Shown here: positions 54,657-63,981 of the stretch, one piece after another
How the letters are laid out: every line of letters starts with the position of its first letter
How positions within the stretch are numbered: the first letter of the stretch is position 1
Assembly (NCBI RefSeq): GCF_021502675.1
Contig: NZ_JAKFHA010000030.1
Span: 1 to 64,000 of the forward strand
DNA from: Yinghuangia soli
GTDB lineage: Bacteria; Actinomycetota; Actinomycetes; Streptomycetales; Streptomycetaceae
Direction of reading: 5' to 3'
Length of the DNA stretch: 64,000 bases
Translations under genes and position numbers: made by a program
The notes under the pieces: generated by a model
Seen by the model: only the letters and a program-made list of their open reading frames with translations
Told to the model about the DNA's origin: nothing
Databases searched by the model: none

Positions 54657-55766
54657 ATGCCGTCCGAAGGAACTCGCGCTGTACACGCGGGACTTCCGCC
54701 GGCCCACCCGGACCGGCCGTTCCTCGACGGCCCCGTGTTCGCGGGCACCTACCACCAGATCGGCGACCCGACCGGCCCGTACGCCTACGGCCGGTACGCG
54801 AACCCGACCTGGGCGGCCCTCGAATCCGCCGTCGCCGAACTCGAAGGCGCCGCCGACGCGGTGGTCTTCGCATCCGGCATGGCGGCGGTCTCCGGCACGC
54901 TGCTCGCCCTCGCCGAACCCGGGCACATCGTGGTGCTGCCCTCGGACGGCTACCCGGCCACCCGCACGGTCGGCGCCCACCTGGCCGCCCGCGGCGTGAC
55001 CGTGCGCAGCGCCCCGACCGCCGGCGACGCCCAGGCCGCCGAGCTGGCCGGGGCCGACCTGCTCTGGCTGGAGACGCCGTCCAACCCGGGCCTGGACGTG
55101 TGCGACATCGCCCGGCTGGCCGGACTCGCGCGCGCCGAAGGCGCCCTGGTCGCGGTCGACAACTCGCTGGCCACGCCGCTCGGCCAGCAGCCGCTGGCCC
55201 TCGGCGCCGACATCTCGGTGGCCAGCGGCACCAAGGCCCTCACCGGGCACAGCGACATCCTGCTCGGCTACGTGGCCTGCGCGGACCAGGCGGTGGCCGA
55301 CCGGATCCGCGGCTGGCGCACGCTGACCGGCGGCATCCCGGGGCCCATGGAGGCCTGGCTCGCGCACCGCTCGCTCGCCACCTTGCACCTGCGCCTCGAC
55401 CGGCAGGCGGCCAACGCCCTCGCACTGGCCGAACTCCTCACCGCCCGGCCCGAGGCCGCGGACGTCCGGCACCCCGGGCGGCCCGGCGACGCGGCCCACG
55501 AGCTCGCGTCCCGGCAGATGCGGCGCTTCGGCTGCATCGTGTCCTTCACCCTCGCCGACACGGCGACCGCGGAGCGCTTCCTGGACGCCCTCGAACTGGT
55601 CGCGGAGGCCACCAGTTTCGGCGGCGTGCACAGCATCGCGGAACGCCGCGGCCGGTGGCCCGGCGACGACGTCCCGCCCGGTTTCGTGCGCTTCTCGGTG
55701 GGCTGCGAGGACACCGAGGACCTGCTCGCCGACGTGGTGGATGCGCTGGGCAAAGCCTGCGGCTGA
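54657..55766 (+). CDS. Cys/Met-metabolism PLP-dependent lyase (cystathionine gamma-lyase-like)
   Basis: A 369-residue fold-type I PLP enzyme of the CGS/CGL group. It has YAYGRYANPTWAALESAVAE, ADAVVFASGMAAVSGTLLAL, ADLLWLETPSNPGLDV (Asp/Asn contacts with PLP), and the Schiff-base lysine in SGTKALTGHSDILLG. The C-terminus has ATSFGGVHSIAERRGRWPG. It breaks or makes C-S bonds in cysteine, homocysteine or methionine metabolism; lyase or synthase cannot be separated. ATG 54657 was chosen because GAGGGAG lies just before. A parS site lies 51 bases upstream. The LysR gene follows after a 311-base spacer. Confidence 0.9.
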   Translation: MPSEGTRAVHAGLPPAHPDRPFLDGPVFAGTYHQIGDPTGPYAYGRYANPTWAALESAVAELEGAADAVVFASGMAAVSGTLLALAEPGHIVVLPSDGYPATRTVGAHLAARGVTVRSAPTAGDAQAAELAGADLLWLETPSNPGLDVCDIARLAGLARAEGALVAVDNSLATPLGQQPLALGADISVASGTKALTGHSDILLGYVACADQAVADRIRGWRTLTGGIPGPMEAWLAHRSLATLHLRLDRQAANALALAELLTARPEAADVRHPGRPGDAAHELASRQMRRFGCIVSFTLADTATAERFLDALELVAEATSFGGVHSIAERRGRWPGDDVPPGFVRFSVGCEDTEDLLADVVDALGKACG

Positions 55767-55974
55767 CCAAGATCACGTCAACCCTCGACGGTTTCCGGTC
55801 AATACCCCAGGATCCGGTGCACAACGACTTGTTCGCGATCCTGGGCGCGTCAAGGATGACACTGGCCCCTCCGGGGTCGAAACTTCTCTCGACGCACCGC
55901 AGGACGCGCCCCAGGGGCGGGCGGCCCTGCGCGGCGCCGGCGGGACGGGGGCGATCGGCCGACGCGGTCGGACG

Positions 55975-56065
55975 TGTCGGGCAGGTCGGGCAGGTCGGGC
56001 AGCACAGGCGGAACCAGCAAGTCGAGCGGGTCGGGCGGGTCCGGCGGGTCGAACAGGTCGAACGG
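55975..56065. repeat. Reiterated ggtcgggca motif in the spacer before the LysR gene
   Basis: The 311-base spacer 55767-56077 contains no clear gene. Its right half has repeated short units: about three copies of ggtcgggca then degenerate ggtcgaaca / gggtccggc copies. It ends only a dozen bases before the LysR start. Confidence 0.6.
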
Positions 56066-56077
56066 CAAGGGGGGTCA

Positions 56078-56974
56078 GTGGATCTGACGTTGCTGCGCAC
56101 CTTCCTCGCCGTCCACCGGGCCGGATCCTTCACCCGAGCCGCGCACTTGCTCGACCTGTCGCAGCCGGCCATCACCGCGCAGATCCGCAGCCTCGAGAAG
56201 CAGGTCGGCCGCCAGCTGTTCCAGCGGCTGCCGCGCGGCGTCACGCCGACCACGGTCGCCGACGAACTGGCCGCCAAGCTCGCCCCGCACCTGGACGCGC
56301 TGGAGGAGATCACCGCCCGCGACGTGCTGGGCACCGATCCGCTGCAGCACACCGTGCACCTCGCCGGACCGCCCGAGATCACCAGCCGCCGCGTGCTGCC
56401 CGCACTCGCCGACCTGGTCCGCCGCGGCCTGCGGCTGCGCGTCACGCTGGGCGCCGGCGAAGACCTGCTGGCCGGACTGGCCGCGGCCCGGCACGACATC
56501 GTGGTCTCCGACCTGCGCCCGCGCGGCCGCGGCATCTCGTCGACGCCGCTGGCCGACGAGGAGTACGTGCTGGTCGGCGCCCCGCGCTGGGCCGAACTCC
56601 TGCCCCGGCGCCGGATAGAGGCCGGCGGTCCGACCGCACTGGACGGCGCGCCGCTCATCTCGGACAGCGAGGACCAGCCGCTCGTGGAGCGGTACTGGGC
56701 CAGCGTGTTCGACACCAAGCCCACCTCGCCCGCCGGGCTGGTGGTGCCGGACCTGCGGGCGGTGCTGGACAGCGTCCGGGCCGGGGCCGGCATCGCGGTG
56801 CTGCCGCGCTACCTGTGCGCCGAGTCGCTCGCGGACGCCTCGCTGGTGCCGCTGCTCGAACCCGAGATCCCGCCGCTGAACACGCTGTTCCTCGCGGTGC
56901 GCACCGGCGAGCTGAGCCGCCCGCACCTCGCCCAACTGCACTCCCGGCTGGTCGCCCGCGCCGCGGACTGGTGA
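56078..56974 (+). CDS. LysR-family transcriptional regulator
   Basis: A 298-residue LysR protein. The HTH spans residues 1-60: LTLLRTFLAVHRAGSFTRAA, then DLSQPAITAQIRSLEKQVG. The effector domain begins near 90 with HTVHLAGPPEITSRRVLPAL and ends with GAGIAVLPRYLCAESL. The start GTG 56078 fits the family, with AAGGGGGG just before. The gene lies downstream of the PLP lyase in the same direction, so a control link with sulphur metabolism is possible. No divergent partner is next to it; the NUDIX gene to its right converges. Confidence 0.88.
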   Translation: MDLTLLRTFLAVHRAGSFTRAAHLLDLSQPAITAQIRSLEKQVGRQLFQRLPRGVTPTTVADELAAKLAPHLDALEEITARDVLGTDPLQHTVHLAGPPEITSRRVLPALADLVRRGLRLRVTLGAGEDLLAGLAAARHDIVVSDLRPRGRGISSTPLADEEYVLVGAPRWAELLPRRRIEAGGPTALDGAPLISDSEDQPLVERYWASVFDTKPTSPAGLVVPDLRAVLDSVRAGAGIAVLPRYLCAESLADASLVPLLEPEIPPLNTLFLAVRTGELSRPHLAQLHSRLVARAADW

Positions 56975-57011
56975 ACGGCCGCCCCCGTACGGCCTCGCCC
57001 ACCCGCCTGCC

Positions 57012-57476
57012 TTACTGCAGGTCGCGGGCCAGCAGCGTGAGGATGCCCTCGACGTTCGCGGTCAGATAGGCGGCCAGGGTCGCCGGGACGACGTCGACGG
57101 TGGCCAGGCCCTCCGGCGTGAAGGGCACCCGGACCACCTCGTACATGCCGTTCGGCTCCTCGACCTCGGGCCCGTGCCGCAGCGCCGGGTCGATCGACTC
57201 CAGCCGACAGGCGAAGAAGTGCTGCACCTTCACGCCGCCGCCCGGCTCGGGGACGGTGTCCACGAACGCCGGGACGCTCTGCGCGAGTTTGGCGCCGAGC
57301 TCTTCGAGCACCTCGCGGCGCAGGCCCTCGGTCACCGTGGTGTCGCCCGGCTCCACGCCGCCGCCCGGGGTGATCCAGTACGGCGTCGCGCCCGGCTTGG
57401 TGCGCTTGATGAGCACCAGGCGGTCCTCGTCGTCGAGCAGGATCGCGCGAGCCGTCCGTTTGACCACTTCCCGCAT
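57012..57476 (-). CDS. NUDIX hydrolase
   Basis: A 154-residue NUDIX protein. The box is recognisable as GGGVEPGDTTV then RREVLEELGA, with one residue more between the Gly and Arg parts than in MutT. It starts at ATG 57476 (REVVKRTARAILLDDEDRLV), preceded by GGGAG; an ATG at 57545 would add 23 residues. NUDIX enzymes hydrolyse nucleoside diphosphates linked to other groups; the substrate is open. It converges with the LysR gene and lies 107 bases from the response-regulator gene's stop. Confidence 0.87.
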   Translation of the reverse strand: MREVVKRTARAILLDDEDRLVLIKRTKPGATPYWITPGGGVEPGDTTVTEGLRREVLEELGAKLAQSVPAFVDTVPEPGGGVKVQHFFACRLESIDPALRHGPEVEEPNGMYEVVRVPFTPEGLATVDVVPATLAAYLTANVEGILTLLARDLQ

Positions 57477-57583
57477 GTGCGCTCCCAGGCTGTCCGGAAT
57501 CCTCGAGACCCTGAACAGATCATTCCGATCCGGCAGCCGGTTCATGCGCCCGATCTTCGGCCGGAGGCCGCGGACCGTCCCGG

Positions 57584-58255
57584 TCAGCCGGCCTGCGGTC
57601 CCGGCCGCACCACGCCGGACTCGTAGGCGATCACCACGAGCTGCGCGCGGTCGCGCGCCCCGAGCTTCACCATCGCGCGGCTGACGTGCGTCTTCGCGGT
57701 CAGCGGCGAGACGAACAAGTGCTCGGCGATCTCGTCGTTGCTCATCCCGGACGCGACCAGCGCCAGCACCTCGCGCTCCCGGTCGGTCAGCGCGGTCAGC
57801 CGGTCCGGGGTGGCCACCTTCGGCTCCGGCTGGGCCAGGAACCGGCCGACCAGCGCCCGGGTGGCGCCGGGCGAGAGCAGCGACTCCCCCGCGGCGACCG
57901 TCTTGATGGCGCGCAGCAGGTCGGCCGGCTCGGTGTCCTTGACCAGGAAGCCGCTGGCCCCGGCGCGCAGTGCCTCGAAGACGTAGTCGTCCACCTCGAA
58001 GGTGGTCAGCACCAGCACCTTCACGCCCGCGAGGTCCTCGTCGCCGACGATGCGCCGGGTGGCCTCCAGTCCGTCCATCTCGGGCATCCGGATGTCCATG
58101 AGGACGACGTCCGCCCGGGTCTCGCGGGCCATCTTCACCGCTTCGGCGCCGTTCGCCGCCTCGCCGACGACCTCCAGCTCCGGATCGGAGCCGATGAGCA
58201 CCGTGAACCCCGCACGGACCAGCGACTGGTCGTCCGCGATCAGCACCCGAACCAT
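57584..58255 (-). CDS. NarL-type response regulator (first pair)
   Basis: A 223-residue LuxR-type response regulator. The receiver has VRVLIADDQSLVRAGF (acidic pair), DVVLMDIRMPEMDGLE with the phospho-Asp, and FLVKDTEP with the Lys. The C-terminal LuxR HTH reads LTDREREVLALVASGMSND then SPLTAKTHVSRAMVKLGA. It pairs with the histidine kinase gene upstream; ATG 58255 overlaps the kinase stop by 16 bases, so the two are co-translated. Together with the MMPL gene, it forms a likely unit for envelope-stress or export control. Confidence 0.93.
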   Translation of the reverse strand: MVRVLIADDQSLVRAGFTVLIGSDPELEVVGEAANGAEAVKMARETRADVVLMDIRMPEMDGLEATRRIVGDEDLAGVKVLVLTTFEVDDYVFEALRAGASGFLVKDTEPADLLRAIKTVAAGESLLSPGATRALVGRFLAQPEPKVATPDRLTALTDREREVLALVASGMSNDEIAEHLFVSPLTAKTHVSRAMVKLGARDRAQLVVIAYESGVVRPGPQAG

Positions 58256-59577
58256 TTGTCTCCCTCGGTCTCGGCTTTTTCGGCCGTCTCGGTCTTGAGC
58301 GGCGTGCCGTCGGTGGGCAGCAGGGCGGTGACCGCGTAGCCGCGCGCGGCGGCCCGCGGCCCCAAATGCAGGGTGCCGCCGACCGCGGCGGCCCGTTCGC
58401 GCATGCCCAGCACGCCGTGCCCGGTGCCCGAACCGGGCGCCTCGGCGGCGCCGCGCCCGTCGTCCACGATCTCGGCCTCGACGGTATGCGCGCAGTACAG
58501 GATCCGGACCTCGGCGCGCGCCCCCGGACCGGCGTGCTTGACCGCGTTGGTCAGCGACTCCTGCACGATCCGGTACAGCGCCAGGCCGACGGGTGCGGGC
58601 AATTGCCGCGGCGTCCCGGACACTTCGAGCAGCACCGGAAGACCGGCGTTGCGGTACGAAGCGACCAGCCCCTCGATGCCGTCCGCGCCCGGGGTCGGCT
58701 CGGTGGGGTTGTCGGTGTCGCCGTCCTGGCGCAGCACGCCCAAGGTGGTGCGCAGCTCGGCGAGGGCGTCGCGGCTGGCCTCCTTGATGTGCACGAGCGC
58801 CTGCTTGGCCTGGCCGGAATCCTGGTCGATGACGTGCGCGGCGACCCCGGCCTGGATGTTGATCATCGCGATGCTGTGCGCGACGACGTCGTGGAGCTCG
58901 CGGGCGATGCGCATGCGCTCGGCGGTGACCCGGCGCCGGGCCTCCTCCTCGCGCTCCCGGTCGGCGCGGGCGAGCCGGGCCTGGACCTCGGCCCAGTACG
59001 CGCGCTTGGCACGGACCGCCTCGCCGACCGCGACCGGCAGGTAGAGCCACACCACCGACAGGTAGTTCTCCGGCCGCAGGAACGAACTGCCCAGGACCGC
59101 CAGCCGGATCACGGTGTGCGCGACCGCCACCGCCGAGGCGATCCACAGCGAGCGGCGCAGCCCCTCGCGGGACGCGACGGTGTAGAGCGCGATGAGGGTC
59201 GGCAGCAGGATCGAGCCGTCCCGGCCGTTGGCGGCCAGGTAGACCAGCTGGCCGATCTCGGTCAGCGCCAGCACCCACAGCGGATGCCGCCGCCGGAACA
59301 GCAGGACCAGGCAGGTCAGCACCGCGATGGCCAGGTTCAGCGCGTCCGGGTGCCCGGTCACGTTGGCGTGCTTGCTCGGCTGGGCGAGCGCCCCGCCGAT
59401 GACCGCGGCGATGGTGAACCCGGTCAGCAGCACGTCCGAGACCCACGGGTGGCCGCGCAGCGCCTGCAGCTTCCCGGCCCACGGCGAACCGCTCCAGAAC
59501 GGCCCCGCGGCGGAGCCGTCCGCGGACGCAGGAAGGCCCCGCGCGTCGTCGCGCACGGGGCCTTCCTGCACCTTCAT
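58240..59577 (-). CDS. Sensor histidine kinase, NarL/DesK type (first pair)
   Basis: A 445-residue histidine kinase. The N-terminal half has about five TM helices and no large extracellular loop, so it probably senses a membrane signal. The dimerisation helix is MRIARELHDVVAHSIAMINI with the phosphoacceptor His. The HATPase has TNAVKHAGPGARAE (N-box) and EIVDDGRGAAEAPGSG (G1). ATG 59577 with GGGAGAA is preferred over the GTG at 59589. It lies 45 bases after the MMPL gene on the same strand. Confidence 0.92.
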   Translation of the reverse strand: MKVQEGPVRDDARGLPASADGSAAGPFWSGSPWAGKLQALRGHPWVSDVLLTGFTIAAVIGGALAQPSKHANVTGHPDALNLAIAVLTCLVLLFRRRHPLWVLALTEIGQLVYLAANGRDGSILLPTLIALYTVASREGLRRSLWIASAVAVAHTVIRLAVLGSSFLRPENYLSVVWLYLPVAVGEAVRAKRAYWAEVQARLARADREREEEARRRVTAERMRIARELHDVVAHSIAMINIQAGVAAHVIDQDSGQAKQALVHIKEASRDALAELRTTLGVLRQDGDTDNPTEPTPGADGIEGLVASYRNAGLPVLLEVSGTPRQLPAPVGLALYRIVQESLTNAVKHAGPGARAEVRILYCAHTVEAEIVDDGRGAAEAPGSGTGHGVLGMRERAAAVGGTLHLGPRAAARGYAVTALLPTDGTPLKTETAEKAETEGDKWFGC

Positions 59578-59622
59578 GTCTTCTCCCACTGCTCTGTCAT
59601 ACAGCGCCGGAGGCGCCCGGGG

Positions 59623-61857
59623 TCACCTGCCCCCGCCGACGAGCACCGACTCGCGGTCCTCGCCGTGGCCGCCCTGGCCGCCGCTGCCGTGGCCCGCCTT
59701 GGGCCGGTCCGCGTGCCCCGGCCACCAGGCGGCGTGGCCGATCAGCGCGGTCACCGCCGGGACCAGGAACATGGACATCACGAACGCGGAGATGCAGATG
59801 CCCACGGAGACCGCGAAACCCATCTCCGTCATCATGCTGATTCCCGCGAACATGAGCGAAGCGAACGTCCCTGCAAGGATGACACCCGCGGCGGCGATCG
59901 ACGGCCCGGCGTGCTCGACCGCGAGAGCCGCGGCCTGGCGCGGTTCGTGGCCCTCCTGGGCCTCCTCGCGCAATCGGGCGACCATGAGGATGTTGTAGTC
60001 CGTGCCGATGGCGACCACGAACATGTAGATCATGATCGGCAGCATGAACATCACGCCCGCGTGGTCCAGCATCATCTGGAACACCAGCACCGTCGCGCCC
60101 AGGGTCGCCGCGTAGCCGAGCACCACCGCGAGCATCAGGTACCACGGGGCCACGAAGCTGCGCAGCAGCGCCGCGAGGATCAGCGCGATCAGCAGGCCGG
60201 CCACCGGGAAGATGACCTTCATGTCGCGGTTGGTGGCCGCGCGCACGTCGGTGAACGACGCGGTGGCGCCGCCGACCATGACATCCGTGCCGGCCGGAGC
60301 CTGGGCATCGGCGGCCGCGCGCAGCGGGCCGATCGTGTCGAGGGCCTCGTTGGTGTACGGGCTCTCCTTCAGGACCAGCTTGATCTCCGCGGCGGTGCCG
60401 TCGGCACTGAACTTGGCGTACGTCCGCTGCCCCTCCGGGACCTCGGGGTTCACCGCGCTCAGCGCGCCGACGCCCTCGGCGTCCTTGAGCTTCTTGGCGA
60501 AGTCCTCGACCGCGCCCTTGTCGAGCGGCGCGCCGTTCTCGGACTTCACGTAGACCTGGGTCGGGTTGAGCATGCCGGCCGGGAACCCGGTCTGCATGTC
60601 CTTCATCGCCTTGGCCGACTCGGTGCTGCCGGGCAGCGCGCTGATCTGGTCGTAGTCGGCCTTGAAGCCGAGCACGCCGGACGCGAGCGCGACCATCACG
60701 GCACCGGAGACGACCGCGACGGCGACCGGGCGGCGGCCGACCACGCGGCCCATCCGCTGGAACGAGGTGCCCTCGGGCTGCTTCTGCCAGTTCTTGGACG
60801 GCCAGAACACCTTCGGGCCGAGCAGCGAGACGACCGCGGGCACCAGCGTGAGACCGGCGACCGCCATGACGATGACCGCGATGGCCAGGCCCGGGCCCAT
60901 CGACCGGAAGTTGCCGAGGGTGGCCAGCAGCATCGCGCCGAACGCGATGACGACCGCGCCGGCCGCCGAGGCGATGGCCTCGCCGACCCGCTCGACGGCC
61001 ACGATCATGGCCTGCTTCTTGTCGTCGCCGGCCCGCAGGCGTTCGCGGTAGCGGAACAGCAGGAACAGGATGTAGTCGGTGCCGATGCCGAACAGCACCA
61101 CGATCAGCATGGTCTGCAGCGACTGCTCGACCTCGAAGCCGAAGATCTTGCCGGCGATCGCGATCACCGCCGGGGCCACCGCGGCGACCAGGCCGACCAC
61201 CACGATCGGCATGAACGCGGCCACCGGGCTGCGGTAGATGAGCAGCAGCAGGACGATGATCAGCACGATCGTCACGATGCCGACGATCGCCTCGGCCTTC
61301 TTGAAGGCGTCCTCGTTGTCCAGCATCATCGCCGGGCCGCCGGTGTAGCCCACCTTGAGGGCGGTGCCCTTCATCAAGGGCTCGGTGGCCTCGCGCAGTT
61401 CCTTGACGGCCTCGTTGACCTGCTTGTCCTCGGCGTTGCCCTTGATGGTGACGTTGCCGAGCTGGATCAGCCGGTTCCCCGACACCTCGCCCGCCGCCAT
61501 CGACGTGACCGTGCCGGGCTCGGCCTCGGTACCGGGCGCCGGGGTCTTGGCGTGCCCGGCGGCCAGTTCGCCGACGATCCGCTTGACGTCCGCGGAGTCC
61601 GCATCGGTCAGCGCGGCGCCGTCGGCGCGCTTGAAGACCATCAGCGCGCTCTGGTCCTGGGACTGCGGGAACTGCTTCTCGGCGAGGTCGGCGGCCTGGA
61701 CGGACTCGTACTTCGAGGGCAGGAAGCTCGCCGTGTCCTGGTTGGTGATATCCGACAGCTTTGGCGCGAAAGCCACCAGGGCGACCGCGGCCACGAGCCA
61801 CGCGGCGATGACCTTCCAGGGATGGTGGACGACGAGCCTTCCGAGTCGTCCGAACAT
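59623..61857 (-). CDS. MMPL-family (RND) transporter
   Basis: A 744-residue MMPL transporter with two repeats, each with an extracytoplasmic domain and about five TM helices. The hallmark segments are TMLIVVLFGIGTDYILFLLF in the first half and IYMFVVAIGTDYNILMVARL in the second, each with the G-T/I-D-Y proton relay motif. It exports lipids or hydrophobic compounds across the membrane using the proton gradient. It is flanked by two two-component systems; the right-hand pair ends 226 bases upstream of it, and the left-hand pair is 45 bases downstream. A perfect 24-bp palindrome lies at 62013-62036, 156 bases before its start. ATG 61857. Confidence 0.93.
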   Translation of the reverse strand: MFGRLGRLVVHHPWKVIAAWLVAAVALVAFAPKLSDITNQDTASFLPSKYESVQAADLAEKQFPQSQDQSALMVFKRADGAALTDADSADVKRIVGELAAGHAKTPAPGTEAEPGTVTSMAAGEVSGNRLIQLGNVTIKGNAEDKQVNEAVKELREATEPLMKGTALKVGYTGGPAMMLDNEDAFKKAEAIVGIVTIVLIIVLLLLIYRSPVAAFMPIVVVGLVAAVAPAVIAIAGKIFGFEVEQSLQTMLIVVLFGIGTDYILFLLFRYRERLRAGDDKKQAMIVAVERVGEAIASAAGAVVIAFGAMLLATLGNFRSMGPGLAIAVIVMAVAGLTLVPAVVSLLGPKVFWPSKNWQKQPEGTSFQRMGRVVGRRPVAVAVVSGAVMVALASGVLGFKADYDQISALPGSTESAKAMKDMQTGFPAGMLNPTQVYVKSENGAPLDKGAVEDFAKKLKDAEGVGALSAVNPEVPEGQRTYAKFSADGTAAEIKLVLKESPYTNEALDTIGPLRAAADAQAPAGTDVMVGGATASFTDVRAATNRDMKVIFPVAGLLIALILAALLRSFVAPWYLMLAVVLGYAATLGATVLVFQMMLDHAGVMFMLPIMIYMFVVAIGTDYNILMVARLREEAQEGHEPRQAAALAVEHAGPSIAAAGVILAGTFASLMFAGISMMTEMGFAVSVGICISAFVMSMFLVPAVTALIGHAAWWPGHADRPKAGHGSGGQGGHGEDRESVLVGGGR

Positions 61858-62012
61858 GCTGTCTCCTTCGTGCTGCAGTTCCGCGCGCGCGGGTGGGCAG
61901 CCTAGAAGCTAGACAGCGATGTGGGCTCTACACAACGCGAAAAGGCGCAGGTCAGAGAACTTCCGCCCGGTGTATGAGAGGGCCGCACGCCGTGTGCAGA
62001 AGCGCGCGTGCG

Positions 62013-62036
62013 GGGCTACTCCCGCGGGAGTAGCCC
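62013..62036. promoter_or_regulatory. 24-bp perfect palindrome upstream of the MMPL gene
   Basis: Twelve bases (gggctactcccg) followed directly by their exact complement. The symmetry without a loop suits a dimer-binding operator, for example for one of the flanking NarL-type regulators; it could also form a terminator hairpin after the response-regulator gene ending at 62084. Confidence 0.75.
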
Positions 62037-62083
62037 GAGGTCGTCCCGGAGAACGAAAGTCCGTTTTGCCACCGTGTGGTGCG

Positions 62084-62728
62084 TCACGCACTCAAATACG
62101 CCAGTACGGCCAGCACCCGGCGGTTGTCGTCGTCCGAGGCCATGATGCCCAGCTTCCCGAAGATGCTCGTGGTGTGCTTGCTCACCGCACCCTCGGACAC
62201 GAACAGCTGCTTGGCGATCGCGGCGTTGGAGCGGCCCTCGGCCATCAGCTCCAGGACCTCGCGCTCGCGCGGGGTCAGCTGCCCCAAGGGCACCGCCTCG
62301 GTGTTGCGGCTGAGCAGCTTCGCGATCACCTCGGGGTCCATCGCGGTGCCGCCGCCGGCCACCCGGCGCACCGCCTCGACGAACTGCCCGGTGTCGAACA
62401 CCCGGTCCTTCAGCAGGTAGCCCACCCCGCCCGAGCCGTCGGCCAGCAACTCCCGGGCGTACAGCTGCTCGACGTACTGCGAGAGCACCAGCACCGGAAG
62501 GCCCGGGACACGCCGGCGGGCCTCCAGGGCGGCCTGGAGGCCCTCGTCGGTGAACGTGGGCGGCAGCCGTACGTCCACCACCGCCACGTCGGGTGCCAGT
62601 TCGGTCAGGGCCTTGAGCAACTCCGGCCCGTTGTCCACCGCCGCGACGATCTCGAAGCCGTGCGCCTCGAGCAGCCGCACCAATCCGTCCCTCAGGAGGG
62701 CGAGGTCTTCGGCGAGGACAACACGCAC
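62084..62728 (-). CDS. NarL-type response regulator (second pair)
   Basis: A 214-residue response regulator. The receiver starts VRVVLAEDLALLRDGLVRLL, has DVAVVDVRLPPTFTDEGL with the phospho-Asp, and YLLKDRVF with the Lys. The LuxR HTH reads LTPREREVLELMAEGRSN, then SEGAVSKHTTSIFGKLGI. GTG 62728 with GGAG just upstream overlaps the kinase gene by 37 bases. It is probably the regulator of the MMPL operon given the position and the palindrome that lies between them. Confidence 0.93.
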   Translation of the reverse strand: MRVVLAEDLALLRDGLVRLLEAHGFEIVAAVDNGPELLKALTELAPDVAVVDVRLPPTFTDEGLQAALEARRRVPGLPVLVLSQYVEQLYARELLADGSGGVGYLLKDRVFDTGQFVEAVRRVAGGGTAMDPEVIAKLLSRNTEAVPLGQLTPREREVLELMAEGRSNAAIAKQLFVSEGAVSKHTTSIFGKLGIMASDDDNRRVLAVLAYLSA

Positions 62729-63981
62729 GGCAGCTCCATGGTGACCGTCGTCGGGCCGCCCCGGGGGCTGTCCAGGGCGAGGGTCCCGTCGAATGTACCG
62801 AGCCGGCGTTCGATCCCGCGAAGTCCGGTGCCCTTGTCCAGCGCCGCGCCGCCCCGGCCGTCGTCGGTCACCTCGATGCGCAGCCGGCCCGCGCGGTAGC
62901 GCACGTCGACCCACACGTTGCGGGCCTGCGCGTGCTTGGCGGCATTGGTCAGCACCTCGTTGACCGCGAAGTACCCGGCCGACTCGACCGGCGCCTCCAG
63001 GCGGCCCGGCAGATCCACCGACACCTCGACGTGCAGCGGGCTCTCCAGGCCGAGCGCGCGCACCGCATCGCCCAGCCCGCGGTCGGCGAGCACCGGCGGG
63101 TGGATCCCGCGGACCAGGTCCCGGAGTTCGTTCAGCGCCTTCGCGGACGCCTCCCGCGTCTCGGTGAGCAGCGCGCGGGCCGCCTCCGGGTTCGTCTCCA
63201 GCAGCGCCTCCGCGGCCCCGAGGTTCATGCCCATCGCGACCAGCCGGGCCTGCGCACCGTCGTGCAGATCCCGCTCGATGCGCCGCAGTTCGGCCGCCGA
63301 AGCGTCCACGGCCTCGCTGCGGGTGTCGGTCAAGTGCCGCACCCGCAGCTCCATTTCGGCCTTCCGGGTGGGGGCCAGCAGGGAGCGGGTGAACAGCGCG
63401 TGGGCGCGCAGCATGTACGGGGCGATGAAGAAGCCGAACACGATGTACGCGAGGCCGAGCGGCACCGCGAGCACGGCCATTCCGGCGCTGTCCACCTTGA
63501 GGAACGTGTACCAGCCGGAGTCGCCCGCATCGATCAGCGTCTCCCACAGGAACGGCTGCAGCAGGCCGAAGACGCCCTGCGCGATGAAGCCGAGCGGCAG
63601 GATCGCCAGTGCCAGGCCCACCGCCAAGTCGGCGAGGCTCCACAGCAGATCGCGCCACGTGGCCGGGTCGCCCAGCATCCAGCGGGTCCGCTGCACGACG
63701 CCGGGGATGCCCCGGTCGAACTTCGGCGCGGGGCGGTACGGCCGGGCGATGTGCACGCCCGTCCACGCCTCGGCGCGGCGCCGGGAGAAGTCCGCCAGCC
63801 CCCGCGTCGCGGTGATCAGCACCGGCAGCACCAGGACGCCGATGCCGATGACCATCAGCGGCAGGAACGTGACGGTCAAGCAGAACAACGCAAGCGCAGG
63901 CACCATCGTCGGCACCAGGGCCAGACCGCGCAGCGCGGCGATCCCCCGGTCCCGGATGCCGACCCCGGCTCCTGCACTCAT
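62692..63981 (-). CDS. Sensor histidine kinase, NarL-type with sensor domain (second pair)
   Basis: A 429-residue kinase. The first 220 residues hold two pairs of TM segments around a sensor domain (ALFCLTVTFLPLMVIGIGVL near the N-terminus, then FDRGIPGVVQRTRWMLGDPA and a second hydrophobic part). The dimerisation segment is RRIERDLHDGAQARLVAMGM with the His. The HATPase has NEVLTNAAKHAQARN (N-box) and VTDDGRGGAALDKGTGLRGI (G1). Its start ATG 63981 has GAGGAGG. It overlaps the response regulator gene, so they act together. Confidence 0.92.
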   Translation of the reverse strand: MSAGAGVGIRDRGIAALRGLALVPTMVPALALFCLTVTFLPLMVIGIGVLVLPVLITATRGLADFSRRRAEAWTGVHIARPYRPAPKFDRGIPGVVQRTRWMLGDPATWRDLLWSLADLAVGLALAILPLGFIAQGVFGLLQPFLWETLIDAGDSGWYTFLKVDSAGMAVLAVPLGLAYIVFGFFIAPYMLRAHALFTRSLLAPTRKAEMELRVRHLTDTRSEAVDASAAELRRIERDLHDGAQARLVAMGMNLGAAEALLETNPEAARALLTETREASAKALNELRDLVRGIHPPVLADRGLGDAVRALGLESPLHVEVSVDLPGRLEAPVESAGYFAVNEVLTNAAKHAQARNVWVDVRYRAGRLRIEVTDDGRGGAALDKGTGLRGIERRLGTFDGTLALDSPRGGPTTVTMELPCVLSSPKTSPS

